Source: Nocardia flavorosea (lineage in GTDB: Bacteria; Actinomycetota; Actinomycetes; Mycobacteriales; Mycobacteriaceae). From it: a DNA stretch of 64,000 nucleotides. The stretch covers positions 496,001 to 560,000 of the forward strand of contig NZ_JADLQL010000003.1 in NCBI RefSeq assembly GCF_015477805.1, in the 5' to 3' direction. This document shows, piece after piece, positions 35,178 through 43,101 of this stretch; the first letter of the stretch is position 1; every line of letters begins with the position of its first letter. Both the position numbers and the translations under genes were made by a program. The notes under the pieces are model-generated. The model ran no database searches and was not told where the DNA came from. It saw nothing but the letters and a program-made list of their open reading frames with translations.

Positions 35178-35975
35178 TCACTCCTCGTGTTCGAGGTTGC
35201 GGTCCAGCCGCAGCAGTACTTCCGAGATCTGCTCCTGGGCCCATTCGACCATCCCCTTGGTCCCCATCCCGGTTGCCACGGGCGCCTCGGCGGAAAGCGA
35301 AGTGACATAACGTCCGTCACCGGGAAGGTCGCGCCAGCGCAGACCCATGTCGACCCGTCCGCGCGGGCCGAACATCGACCGGCCCTGGAAAACCCGCACC
35401 AACCCGGTCGCGGTGGCGGGCGTATTCAAGTAGGTCTCGCTGCGGTACGCCTCGTCGTCCTCGGGTTCGTCGTCGTCGCTGATCAGTGGAACGAACGGCC
35501 GCGCGTCCGGTTGCGTCTCGGGATCGATCAGAGCGATCTGGCGCATACGGCCCGCATCGGCGGCGGGGAGCAGCTCGAGAACGGTTTCGGCGAGGGCATG
35601 TGGGTCACAGGTGAACACATCGAAACCGCCGCTGTGCCAGACTGTTTCGCCGGGTCGCTGGGTGACGACGAAACCTCGGGCCCGCTGCCGTACGGCGTGG
35701 ACCCGGGTCCAACCTTGCGGTTTCTCCGGCTCCTGTTCCTCCCATGCCTGCGCGACGACGGTGACGTCCGGTCGAGTGAGGGCATCGGCCAGCACGGCCA
35801 ACTCCGCGTCGTCGCGGGCGTGCAATTCGCGCAGTGTTCTCGCCCGCTCCGCCCGGTAATCCGCGGCCAGCCAGGTGCGGCTGGTGAAAGTGAACGGCAC
35901 CGGCAGTTCGGTGCAGCCGTGTTCCTCGCACAGCAGCACGAATTCGAGGTCGGTGAGTGCCCAGGACGGATTCAC
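35178..35975 (-). CDS. EspG-like ESX secretion-associated chaperone
   Basis: A 265-residue cytoplasmic protein of the EspG family. EspG proteins bind the hydrophobic tip of PE/PPE or related substrates and deliver them to a type VII (ESX) system. Features that fit are the N-terminal WALTDLEFVLLCEEHG, the FTFTSRTWLAADYR segment, alternating beta strands, and a C-terminal amphipathic helix EWAQEQISEVLLRLDRN. The GTG start overlaps the stop of the upstream large gene (GTGA), so chaperone and putative substrate are made together. No ESX core gene (EccC, EccD, MycP) is in the window. Confidence 0.78.
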   Translation of the reverse strand: MNPSWALTDLEFVLLCEEHGCTELPVPFTFTSRTWLAADYRAERARTLRELHARDDAELAVLADALTRPDVTVVAQAWEEQEPEKPQGWTRVHAVRQRARGFVVTQRPGETVWHSGGFDVFTCDPHALAETVLELLPAADAGRMRQIALIDPETQPDARPFVPLISDDDEPEDDEAYRSETYLNTPATATGLVRVFQGRSMFGPRGRVDMGLRWRDLPGDGRYVTSLSAEAPVATGMGTKGMVEWAQEQISEVLLRLDRNLEHEE

Positions 35976-38473
35976 TGCTCGATCACCGGCCGTACCTTCG
36001 CCGGGGATTCGTCGAAGACCTCGTCCAAGTTCTCCCGCGATACGAGGAATTCGGCCGGTGCGTGACCGTTGCTCTGCCCGGGGGCGCCGGAGGACCCCGC
36101 GCCTGCGGCCGGAGCACCCATCATCGGCATACCCGGCGTACCACCCGTCGGCCCGGGCGCGGCCGAGATACCCGAGTACCCGGCGAGCTCCAGCCCCGGT
36201 GCGGCAAGCGATGCGCGGGGGAACGGGCTCGGTTTCGTACCCGGGTAAGGAGCCAGCGGCTCGGTTTCGGGCACCGGCGCACCCGGGCCGCCACTGAGCC
36301 CGCCACCGATCCCGCCGCCGAGGCCGGCCGCCGGTTCGAGAGATCTCGCGGGATCCAGCAGTTGTGCCACATGCTGCTGCAGGGCGCTCGGATCGAGCAG
36401 GTGCTGCAGCTGGTCCAGCCCGGGGAGCGAGCCGCCGGCCTGGGTGAATGCCTGAATTCCCTGGGTGAGCATATTCGTGAGCCGGTCCAGGATGTTGTGC
36501 TGCTGCCCCGGCACCGAACCGCTGCCCGTCGTTTCCGGCGTCCCGCCGAGCAACGTGGCTATCGCCGATTCCGGATCGGCCTTCCCTTCGGGATCGCCTG
36601 CCGGTGTGATGTCCGCACCGAAGGCGCCGAACAGGCTCTCGACAGCGCCGTACGGTGAATCCTGCTCGTACAGCGATTCGAGCGGAGTGTCGTGCAGTTC
36701 CGATGGCATCTGATCGACGGGGATACCGGTGATCTTCGATAACGCATCGGCGAGAGTGGGGGGTTTGCCGTCCTTACCGGTAATCGGAATATTCTTCAGT
36801 GCGTCGGGCAGCAATGACCGGGGGATCCCGGTGAGCTTGGCCAGGATATCGGCCGCCGTGGGGTTCTTCGGCATGGTGGAGCCGGGCACCGGGATGCTTT
36901 CGCCGGGCGCGTTCTGCCCGGGCGCGTCCGCGGCCGGGACCGAGGGGACGACCGGTGTGGTGGTACCGCCGGTTCCGTCGGAGCCACCGGTGGATCCGGG
37001 ACCGGGGGCCGTTTGGCCGGAGCCGTATTCGGCTCGGTCATAGCTCGGTACTTCGGGGGCCCGGCCGCTGCCCCCGGACTGGCCGCCTTCGCCGTGTCCC
37101 TGACCTTCGCCTTGTCCCTGGCCCTGACCTTCGCCGTGTCCCTGGCCTTGTCCCTGGCCGTGGCCTTGTCCCTGGCCGCTGCCCGAGCTGTCGCCCTGGC
37201 CGCTGCCCGAGCCGCCGTTGTGCCCCTCGCCCGGACCACCGCCCTGTCCGTTCTGGCCGCCCTCGCTCCGGCCGTCCTCGAAGCCCTGGTCGTAGCCCTC
37301 GTCGTAGCCTTTCTCGTACGCCTTGTCCTCGGGGCTCTGATTGCCGGGGCCGCCGCCGTTGTTGCCGCCGCCGCTGTTGTTGTTCTGGTTGTTGTGGTTC
37401 TGGTTGTTGTCATCGTTCGCGGGCGGCGGCCCGGGCTCGGCGATCGGTCCCTCGATCACCGGCATCTCCCGCAGGGAGTTGCGCATCCCCTCGGCGTAGT
37501 GTTTCTCCCACTCCTCGCGGTACCGCTGCAGCACCGCCTGCTCGACCGAAGCACTGTCGAAGGTGAAGTCTTCCCCCGGCATCGACATCCAGGTGCGGTT
37601 CAGCCATTCGGCGCTGTAGTGCATGTTCTCGCTCATCGAGTACATGGAATTCCACAGCGGGGCGATCGAATCCACGTAGTTCCGGGTCGCCGTACGCGCT
37701 CGGTCCGCGGCGTGGCCGAGCCATTTGTCCTGGATTCCTTCGATGGCGGATTCGAACCTTTCCAGTTCGGCCTTGGTATGCGATGCCAGCTGCCACCAGC
37801 GGCGTGAGATGGCCGCCAGCACGAATATGCCCCAGGGCATCTTGTCCGCGAGGTCGCGGAAATGCCGGAAGCCGAGGGCGGAACTGTTCTCGAGCTGGAC
37901 CGCATCCGGGGATATCGACTCCTGTCGGCCGATATAGTTCTGCAGTTCACCGGGCACACCGGCCGCCGGGGTGTACCGATAGTCGTCCTGGGTTCCCGGC
38001 CGGCCCGCATCTCGCCACTCGCCGTCGGGGTAGTCGAGGTCGTCGTAGCGGGTTTCGCCCGTGAACAGGGACGGAATCTCCGCCGACGGTTCGACGGGTA
38101 CCGAGAACTCGGCGAGTTTGTCGAGTTCGGCCGAGTTCTGCTCTTCGGTCCGGCGGTAGTAGAGCCCGGCCTGCACGAACGCGTTCGCCATCTCGGTTCC
38201 GATATTGGCGTGGTCCTGCAGCACGGTGGACAGCCGGTCGGCACGCTTGTTGTAGATCTCGGCGAGCTTTTGCCCCGAGGTCAGGACGCCCCCGGTGACG
38301 TTGCTCAGTTCGTCCATGTAGAAATCGTCGATAGCCGCTCGCATCGCCAGCATCTGATCGACCATCCGGCGGGCGGCCTCCGCGCCGGTCACCGCGGCGG
38401 CGGGATCGAAATACAGGAGGTCTTGGGAGGCGTCGTGTTTCAATCCGGCCCAGGTGCCCGGCTGTTGAACCAT
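35972..38473 (-). CDS. Large ESX-substrate-like protein with WXG motif and low-complexity repeats
   Basis: An 833-residue protein without a signal peptide. The first 370 or so residues are helical and carry a DKWLGHAADRAR segment near residue 255, a WXG-type turn. Then follow an Asn/Gly linker, a stretch with a repeated YxxGY/F-D pattern (YEKGYDEGYDQGFEDG), and a Gly/Gln/His/Glu repeat built from GQGQGHGEG units. Further on come two related modules around LAKLTGIPRSLLPDALKNIP and LSKITGIPVDQMPSELHDTP. The C-terminus is Gly/Pro-rich and ends in a conserved-looking LVSRENLDEVF. It overlaps the EspG-like gene. I infer a type VII secreted or surface protein; no known family covers the whole. Confidence 0.72.
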   Translation of the reverse strand: MVQQPGTWAGLKHDASQDLLYFDPAAAVTGAEAARRMVDQMLAMRAAIDDFYMDELSNVTGGVLTSGQKLAEIYNKRADRLSTVLQDHANIGTEMANAFVQAGLYYRRTEEQNSAELDKLAEFSVPVEPSAEIPSLFTGETRYDDLDYPDGEWRDAGRPGTQDDYRYTPAAGVPGELQNYIGRQESISPDAVQLENSSALGFRHFRDLADKMPWGIFVLAAISRRWWQLASHTKAELERFESAIEGIQDKWLGHAADRARTATRNYVDSIAPLWNSMYSMSENMHYSAEWLNRTWMSMPGEDFTFDSASVEQAVLQRYREEWEKHYAEGMRNSLREMPVIEGPIAEPGPPPANDDNNQNHNNQNNNSGGGNNGGGPGNQSPEDKAYEKGYDEGYDQGFEDGRSEGGQNGQGGGPGEGHNGGSGSGQGDSSGSGQGQGHGQGQGQGHGEGQGQGQGEGQGHGEGGQSGGSGRAPEVPSYDRAEYGSGQTAPGPGSTGGSDGTGGTTTPVVPSVPAADAPGQNAPGESIPVPGSTMPKNPTAADILAKLTGIPRSLLPDALKNIPITGKDGKPPTLADALSKITGIPVDQMPSELHDTPLESLYEQDSPYGAVESLFGAFGADITPAGDPEGKADPESAIATLLGGTPETTGSGSVPGQQHNILDRLTNMLTQGIQAFTQAGGSLPGLDQLQHLLDPSALQQHVAQLLDPARSLEPAAGLGGGIGGGLSGGPGAPVPETEPLAPYPGTKPSPFPRASLAAPGLELAGYSGISAAPGPTGGTPGMPMMGAPAAGAGSSGAPGQSNGHAPAEFLVSRENLDEVFDESPAKVRPVIEQ
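37075..37262. repeat. Gly/Gln-encoding short repeat inside the large ESX-type gene
   Basis: Tandem, imperfect copies of a unit like CTGGCCTTGTCC (plus-strand sequence) encode GQGQGHGEG-type repeats. They make a long uninterrupted low-complexity segment, a candidate for length variation between strains. Confidence 0.6.
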
Positions 38474-38774
38474 CGGAAAAGACCTTCCCTTCGCAACCCG
38501 GACCGGTACGGCGTGATCGCGGGTATCTCGCGACGAGCGCGCCGGACACTCCTTCCGACTACAGCCCATGAGATTGAACCGGCCATGGCGCACAGGGAAA
38601 TTCGGCGTTATCGCCGTATTTCCGTGCGCCGCCGCCGTGACAGTGACGGCCGGGCCCCGGATGGCTGTCACCCGCGGTCACCGGGTTGGACTCGTGCTGA
38701 CGTAAACGGTTCAGAGTTCGTATCCAGCACCGCACCATGACAGGCAGCCGAATCACTTCTTAAGGAATGAAGCC
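38474..38774. other. Divergent region between the ESX-type gene and the ABC transporter
   Basis: A 301-base spacer serving two divergent genes. AGGGAAGG precedes the ESX-type start and AAGGA precedes the transporter start. A large imperfect hairpin occupies 38587-38630. No coding frame is convincing. Confidence 0.5.
38587..38630. repeat. Large imperfect inverted repeat in a divergent promoter region
   Basis: Three blocks pair: GGCGCAC with GTGCGCC, GGAAAT with ATTTCC, and CGGCG with CGCCG, leaving a loop of four bases (TTAT), one mismatch and a two-base bulge. It is not next to a stop codon, so it is unlikely to be a simple terminator. Confidence 0.5.
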
Positions 38775-39869
38775 ATGTCAGGACGCCTGAAACCACGAGT
38801 GCACCGACGGCTACCCGTATCGGCGGTATCCGCGCTGGTTGCCGTCGTGCTGCTGATGCTGTGCGCCTGCGGTGCCGGTGGTGAGGCGGCCAGGACCGCC
38901 GACGGTAAGACCATCCTGCGGTATCAGGGCTGGTCGGGGAAAGTGGGATTCCACGAACTCGCCGCGGATCTCGGCTATTACGAGAGCGTGCAGCTGGAAT
39001 GGGTGGGGGACACCACCAGCGGTCCGCAGGACATCCAGTCCGTCGCCACGGGGCAGATCGAGTTCGGTTCCGCGTTCAACGGCGCGGTCGTGAAACTCCA
39101 TACCGCCGGTGCGCCGATCACCTCGATCCTCAGCTCCTACGGTGCGGACGCCGCCGAGTACACCGGTTATTACGTACTTCAGGACAGTCCGATCCGGTCG
39201 GCGCGCGACCTCATCGGCAAGAAGGTCGGGATGAACACGCTCGGCGCCCATCACGAATTCCTCACCCGGGAATGGCTCGCACAGCAGGGGCTCACGCCCG
39301 CGGAGATCGACACCGTCCAGCTGACCGTAGTGCCGCCGGTGAACACCGAACAGGCATTACGTGAAGGCCAGATCGATGTGGCGACTCTCAACAGCGTCTA
39401 CCGGGAAACCGCGCTCGAACGCGGCGGTCTGCGCGCGTTGTTCACCGACCGTGACCTGTTCGGTGCCTTCAGCTACGGGACCTACGCCATGCGCGACGAT
39501 TTCATCGCCGCGAACCCGGCGGCCGTGCGCGATTTCGTGCAGGGTACGGCCCGCGCAATCCGCTGGACGCAGACGCGGCCGCAGGAGGAAGTGATCGCCC
39601 GCTTCGCCGATATCATCCACCGCCGAGGACGTGCGGAAAGCGCGGAGTCCGTGCACTTCTGGCGCAGCTCCGGTATTCCGGCGGCGGGCGGGGTCATAGC
39701 GGAACGCGAATTGCAGGTCTGGATCGACTGGCTGGTGCGCAACGGTGAACTCGACGACGGCGCGCCTGCCGCAGCGGACCTCTACACCAACGAGTACAAC
39801 CCCTACGCCAACGGCACCTACCCCGCCGATGGCGGCCCCGACGGACAAGCATTGGCCGGTGCGAAATGA
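38775..39869 (+). CDS. ABC transporter substrate-binding lipoprotein (sulfonate/nitrate/taurine type)
   Basis: A 364-residue lipid-anchored binding protein. The signal peptide ends in a lipobox LCAC. The mature part has the SsuA/NMT1 pattern: RYQGWSGKVGFHELAADLGYY, a GQIEFGSAFNGAVVKL segment, and LIGKKVGMNTLGAHHEFL. Such proteins bind small anions such as alkanesulfonates or taurine, or thiamine precursors, and the ligand here cannot be read from the sequence. ATG overlap with the ATPase gene (ATGA) shows a three-gene transporter operon. Confidence 0.9.
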   Translation: MSGRLKPRVHRRLPVSAVSALVAVVLLMLCACGAGGEAARTADGKTILRYQGWSGKVGFHELAADLGYYESVQLEWVGDTTSGPQDIQSVATGQIEFGSAFNGAVVKLHTAGAPITSILSSYGADAAEYTGYYVLQDSPIRSARDLIGKKVGMNTLGAHHEFLTREWLAQQGLTPAEIDTVQLTVVPPVNTEQALREGQIDVATLNSVYRETALERGGLRALFTDRDLFGAFSYGTYAMRDDFIAANPAAVRDFVQGTARAIRWTQTRPQEEVIARFADIIHRRGRAESAESVHFWRSSGIPAAGGVIAERELQVWIDWLVRNGELDDGAPAAADLYTNEYNPYANGTYPADGGPDGQALAGAK

Positions 39870-40696
39870 GCAGTACACCCAAACTCCGCCTGACTGGGGT
39901 GAGCAAGGCATTCCCGGTCCGGGGCCGTAAGGCCGAGCTGACCGCGGTGCGAGACATCACCCTCGACCTGGCCGCCGGTGAGTTCCTGGTCCTCGTCGGC
40001 CCGAGTGGCTGCGGTAAATCCACCCTGCTCGATCTGCTCGGTGGGCTGAGTGCGCCCACCTCGGGGCAGATCCTGCTCGACGGAAAGCCGATCACCGGAC
40101 CCGGTCTCGATCGCGGAATCGTCTTCCAGCAGTACGTATTACTGCCGTGGCGAACGGCGCGCCGCAATATCGAGTTCGGGCTGGAAGCCAAAGGGGTACC
40201 GCGTACCGAACGCCGGGAGCGTGCCGAACACTATCTCGAGCTGGTCGGGCTCGCCGGGTTCGCCGACCGGTATCCGCACGAACTGTCCGGGGGAATGAAG
40301 CAGCGGGTCGCGATCGCCCGCAGCCTCGCCTACGACCCCGAAGTCCTGTTGATGGACGAACCGTTCGCCGCGCTCGACGCGCAGACCCGGGAATCGCTGC
40401 AGGACGAGCTGCTGCGCATCTGGGAACGCACCGGTAAGACGATCCTGTTCATCACCCACGGTATCGACGAGGCCATCTATCTGGGGCAGCGAGTCGCCGT
40501 GCTCACCTCCCGGCCCGGGCGGGTGAAAACGGTGGTCGATATCGAGATCGACCGCACGGCCGACGATATCCGCTCCGGCGCGCAGTTCCGGGAGCTGCGC
40601 CATCGGATCTGGTCCCTGCTCCACGACGAGGTCGAACGCGCTCGCTCCCTCGAACTCGCCGATATCTCTACCACGGAAGAGGTTGCGCATGTCTAG
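39866..40696 (+). CDS. ABC transporter ATPase (SsuB/TauB type)
   Basis: The 276-residue energy-coupling subunit. Motifs in order are Walker A GPSGCGKST, the Q-loop IVFQQYVLLPW, the signature LSGGMKQR, Walker B VLLMDEPFAALD and the switch histidine in FITHGIDEA. These match nitrate/sulfonate/taurine importers. The start overlaps the binding-protein gene, and the stop lies inside the permease start region. Confidence 0.95.
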   Translation: MSSTPKLRLTGVSKAFPVRGRKAELTAVRDITLDLAAGEFLVLVGPSGCGKSTLLDLLGGLSAPTSGQILLDGKPITGPGLDRGIVFQQYVLLPWRTARRNIEFGLEAKGVPRTERRERAEHYLELVGLAGFADRYPHELSGGMKQRVAIARSLAYDPEVLLMDEPFAALDAQTRESLQDELLRIWERTGKTILFITHGIDEAIYLGQRVAVLTSRPGRVKTVVDIEIDRTADDIRSGAQFRELRHRIWSLLHDEVERARSLELADISTTEEVAHV

Positions 40697-41564
40697 CGCA
40701 CTGGCCCCCGGCACTCTCGACAGCCCAGCGTCCACCGAATCCGAACGCGTCGATTCCCGGCCCGGCACGGTCGCGGCCGCCACACCGCAATGGGGGCAGC
40801 GCACGGCCGCCGTCGCGTGGCGGGTGGTGAAACCCGCGGTGGCGATCCTGGCGTTCCTCGCGGTGTGGGAGATCGCGCCCCGCGCGGGACTGGTGGACAA
40901 GGTGTTCCTGCCGCCGTTCACCGAGGTCGCGCAGACCTTCTTCGAGCTGATCGGGAACGGTCAGCTGTGGGAGCATATTTCGACGAGCCTGACCCGGGCG
41001 CTCACCGGGTTCGTGATCGCGGTCGCGATCGCGGTACCGCTGGGGGTCGCGATCGCCTGGTTCCGGCCGGTGGCCGATTTCCTCAACCCGATCCTGGAGT
41101 TGTTCCGCAATACCGCGGCGCTGGCGTTGCTGCCGGTATTCGTCCTCGTCCTCGGGATCGGTGAGACATCCAAGGTCGCGCTGGTGATCTACGCCTGCGC
41201 CTTCCCGGTGCTGCTGAATACCATTTCCGGGGTGCGCACAGTGGATGCGCTGCTCGTCAAATCGGCTCGCTCACTCGGGTTCTCCCAGTTTGCGATCGTG
41301 TACAAGGTGGTGCTGCCCGCCGCGGTCCCGACCGTCTTCACCGGGCTGCGGATGGCCGCGGCTTCCTCGATCCTGGTGTTGATCGCGGCGGAAATGGTTG
41401 GTGCGAAGGCCGGGCTGGGATATTTGATCACCGCGGCCCAGCTCAACTTCCAGATCCCCGATATGTATGCCGGAATCATCGCCATCGCCCTGGTCGGGCT
41501 GGCCTTCAACGCGGTTCTCGTATTCATCGAACGCCGTCTGTCGCGCTGGCGCGTGGCTCTTTAG
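40689..41564 (+). CDS. ABC transporter permease (SsuC/TauC type)
   Basis: A 291-residue membrane subunit with about six hydrophobic helices. The cytoplasmic loop that contacts the ATPase contains the EAA-like segment KSARSLGFSQFAIVYKVVLPAAVPTVF. The ATG at 40689 overlaps the end of the ATPase gene by eight bases; a TTG two codons earlier is an alternative. With the two preceding genes it forms a complete importer. Confidence 0.94.
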   Translation: MSSALAPGTLDSPASTESERVDSRPGTVAAATPQWGQRTAAVAWRVVKPAVAILAFLAVWEIAPRAGLVDKVFLPPFTEVAQTFFELIGNGQLWEHISTSLTRALTGFVIAVAIAVPLGVAIAWFRPVADFLNPILELFRNTAALALLPVFVLVLGIGETSKVALVIYACAFPVLLNTISGVRTVDALLVKSARSLGFSQFAIVYKVVLPAAVPTVFTGLRMAAASSILVLIAAEMVGAKAGLGYLITAAQLNFQIPDMYAGIIAIALVGLAFNAVLVFIERRLSRWRVAL

Positions 41565-41572
41565 AGAAGGCA

Positions 41573-41935
41573 TCAGCGGGTGGCTGCGGTGCGGACCAGT
41601 TCGATGAGTTCGTTCTCGTCCAGGCCGATCTTGCGGGCGGCGGCGACGAGCTGTCCGGCGAGGTCGACGACGGCGGCCCGGCCCGCCGGGGTGCCGGTGC
41701 GGATCGTCGCGCCCCGGCCCCGGCGTAGTTCGATCAGCCCTTCGTCCCGGAGCCGCTGATATCCGGCGAGCACCGTGTGGATGCTCACGTCCAGTGACGC
41801 GGCCAGATCGCGGGCGCCGGGCAGCCGGTCGCCCGCGCCGGCTTCGCCGTCGGCGATGGCTCGCCGCACGCAGGCCGCGATCTGGTCGGCCAGGGGTTCC
41901 GGGCGCGCCGGATCGACACGGATCAGCACTGTCAC
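41573..41935 (-). CDS. GntR-family (YtrA-type) transcriptional regulator
   Basis: A 120-residue repressor-type protein. It consists mainly of the winged helix (PLADQIAACVRRAIADG, then LPGARDLAASLDVSIHTVLAGY) plus a short C-terminal helical region, the layout of YtrA-type GntR proteins. The GTG start overlaps the stop of the DUF1648 membrane protein gene, so the two are translated together. The perfect inverted repeat at 42914-42942 before the operon is its likely operator. Confidence 0.9.
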   Translation of the reverse strand: MTVLIRVDPARPEPLADQIAACVRRAIADGEAGAGDRLPGARDLAASLDVSIHTVLAGYQRLRDEGLIELRRGRGATIRTGTPAGRAAVVDLAGQLVAAARKIGLDENELIELVRTAATR

Positions 41936-42906
41936 GCGGCCTTCTGCACAACACCCGCCAGCACCCCGGCACCGGTTTGGGCGTCGTCCACCGTGACGGC
42001 GAACTGCCGGCCCGACCGACGGGTCACCACGATGCCCGGACCGCCGCGCAGCACTACGGCGGTGGCGCCCGGCGTCAGCCGGATCCCGTATCCGCCGTAG
42101 TGGGCGGGCGAAATATCGGCGGCGGCGACCTCGGTGATCTCGGCGGGCGCCAATCGCCACCGCGGCCAGCCCAGCAGACCGGTTCCCACGGTGAGCCCGC
42201 GCTGATCGACAACCACCCGCACCAGCGCAAGTTGCCCCACCAGCACTCCGGCGAGGACCGCGAGCACGCCCACACCGGGGTGTACGACGAATCCGACCGC
42301 CACGCCGAGCGCTACCGACGCCCCGCCGGCCAGCAGCATCCACGGCGAGGTCGCCCGCCGCGACCAGCTCACTCGTTCCGTCCGTCCGATGGGAAGGGGT
42401 TCGGCGGGTGCGGGTCCGCCCTCGGCCACCGGGCTCGGCGGCGCGATCAGCCAGCCCACCGCCGCGGACAGCAACGCGATCACCGCAGCCACCGGGAACA
42501 TCCAGCCGGGCAGGGTGGCCTGTGCGGGGTCCGCCAGGCCGAGGTTGGCGCGGGTACTCGCGAACAGAATGACCCCGAGCAACGCGCCGACGCCCCAGGC
42601 ACTGGCGACGAACAAACGGTTCGGGTCGAGGGTCGTATCCGGCCGGCGCGCCGGTGCACCCTTCCGGTTGGCGGCCACCACCAACACGGCGAACAGCGCA
42701 CCGAGGCCGACGGCCAGCGCGGCGGCGATACCCATGGTGGCGACCCGTCCGGTGAAACCGTCCGCGCCGCTGGCGGAGAAGTGGGTGGCCAGCGGGTCGG
42801 GAAGGTTATCGGCCGCGGTGGCCAGCAGGACGAGGTTGGGCACTGCGAAGAGGATGGGCGCAAGCCCGGCCAGTATGCCGAGCCGAAGTGAGCTGGGGTT
42901 AGTCAC
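41932..42906 (-). CDS. DUF1648-domain membrane protein paired with GntR
   Basis: A 324-residue membrane protein with about six hydrophobic helices. The DUF1648 signature lies near the N-terminus as LPDPLATHFSASGADGF. The last 120 or so residues form a soluble beta-rich domain (GLTVGTGLLGWPRWRLAPAE). DUF1648 genes beside YtrA-type GntR genes are a recurring actinobacterial pair whose function is unknown. GTG at 42906 follows AAAGGAG, and that ribosome binding site lies inside the likely GntR operator. Confidence 0.86.
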   Translation of the reverse strand: MTNPSSLRLGILAGLAPILFAVPNLVLLATAADNLPDPLATHFSASGADGFTGRVATMGIAAALAVGLGALFAVLVVAANRKGAPARRPDTTLDPNRLFVASAWGVGALLGVILFASTRANLGLADPAQATLPGWMFPVAAVIALLSAAVGWLIAPPSPVAEGGPAPAEPLPIGRTERVSWSRRATSPWMLLAGGASVALGVAVGFVVHPGVGVLAVLAGVLVGQLALVRVVVDQRGLTVGTGLLGWPRWRLAPAEITEVAAADISPAHYGGYGIRLTPGATAVVLRGGPGIVVTRRSGRQFAVTVDDAQTGAGVLAGVVQKAA

Positions 42907-42913
42907 GGCAACT

Positions 42914-42942
42914 CCTTTGTTATGGTTGAATCATAACAAAGG
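42914..42942. promoter_or_regulatory. GntR operator: 11-bp perfect inverted repeat over the ribosome binding site
   Basis: CCTTTGTTATG and CATAACAAAGG flank seven bases. The repeat covers the Shine-Dalgarno of the DUF1648 gene and ends eight bases before its GTG. The placement fits autorepression by the GntR protein encoded in the same operon. Confidence 0.7.
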
Positions 42943-42999
42943 GATCAGGGTGTCGCGATTCGGAGCGGACCTGTCGGTGGGGACGGCGCACACGAGCCC

Positions 43000-43101
43000 A
43001 TGGCATACGACGAAGAACTGGCGGAGCGGATTCGGAACGTGGTGGGCGCCGCGGCCGAAACGCCGACCTTTCCTACGAGAAGCGTTGCCCGCGGGCGGCG
43101 T
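43000..43101 (+). pseudogene. 5' remnant of a TfoX/Sxy N-terminal domain gene
   Basis: ATG at 43000 begins MAYDEELAERIRNVVG, which closely matches the usual start of TfoX N-terminal-domain proteins. After about 16 residues the similarity ends, and the KKMFGGLAFL-type core of the family does not appear in any frame. There is no ribosome binding site, and the rest of the frame runs antisense through rsgA. I read it as a decayed fragment. Confidence 0.45.
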
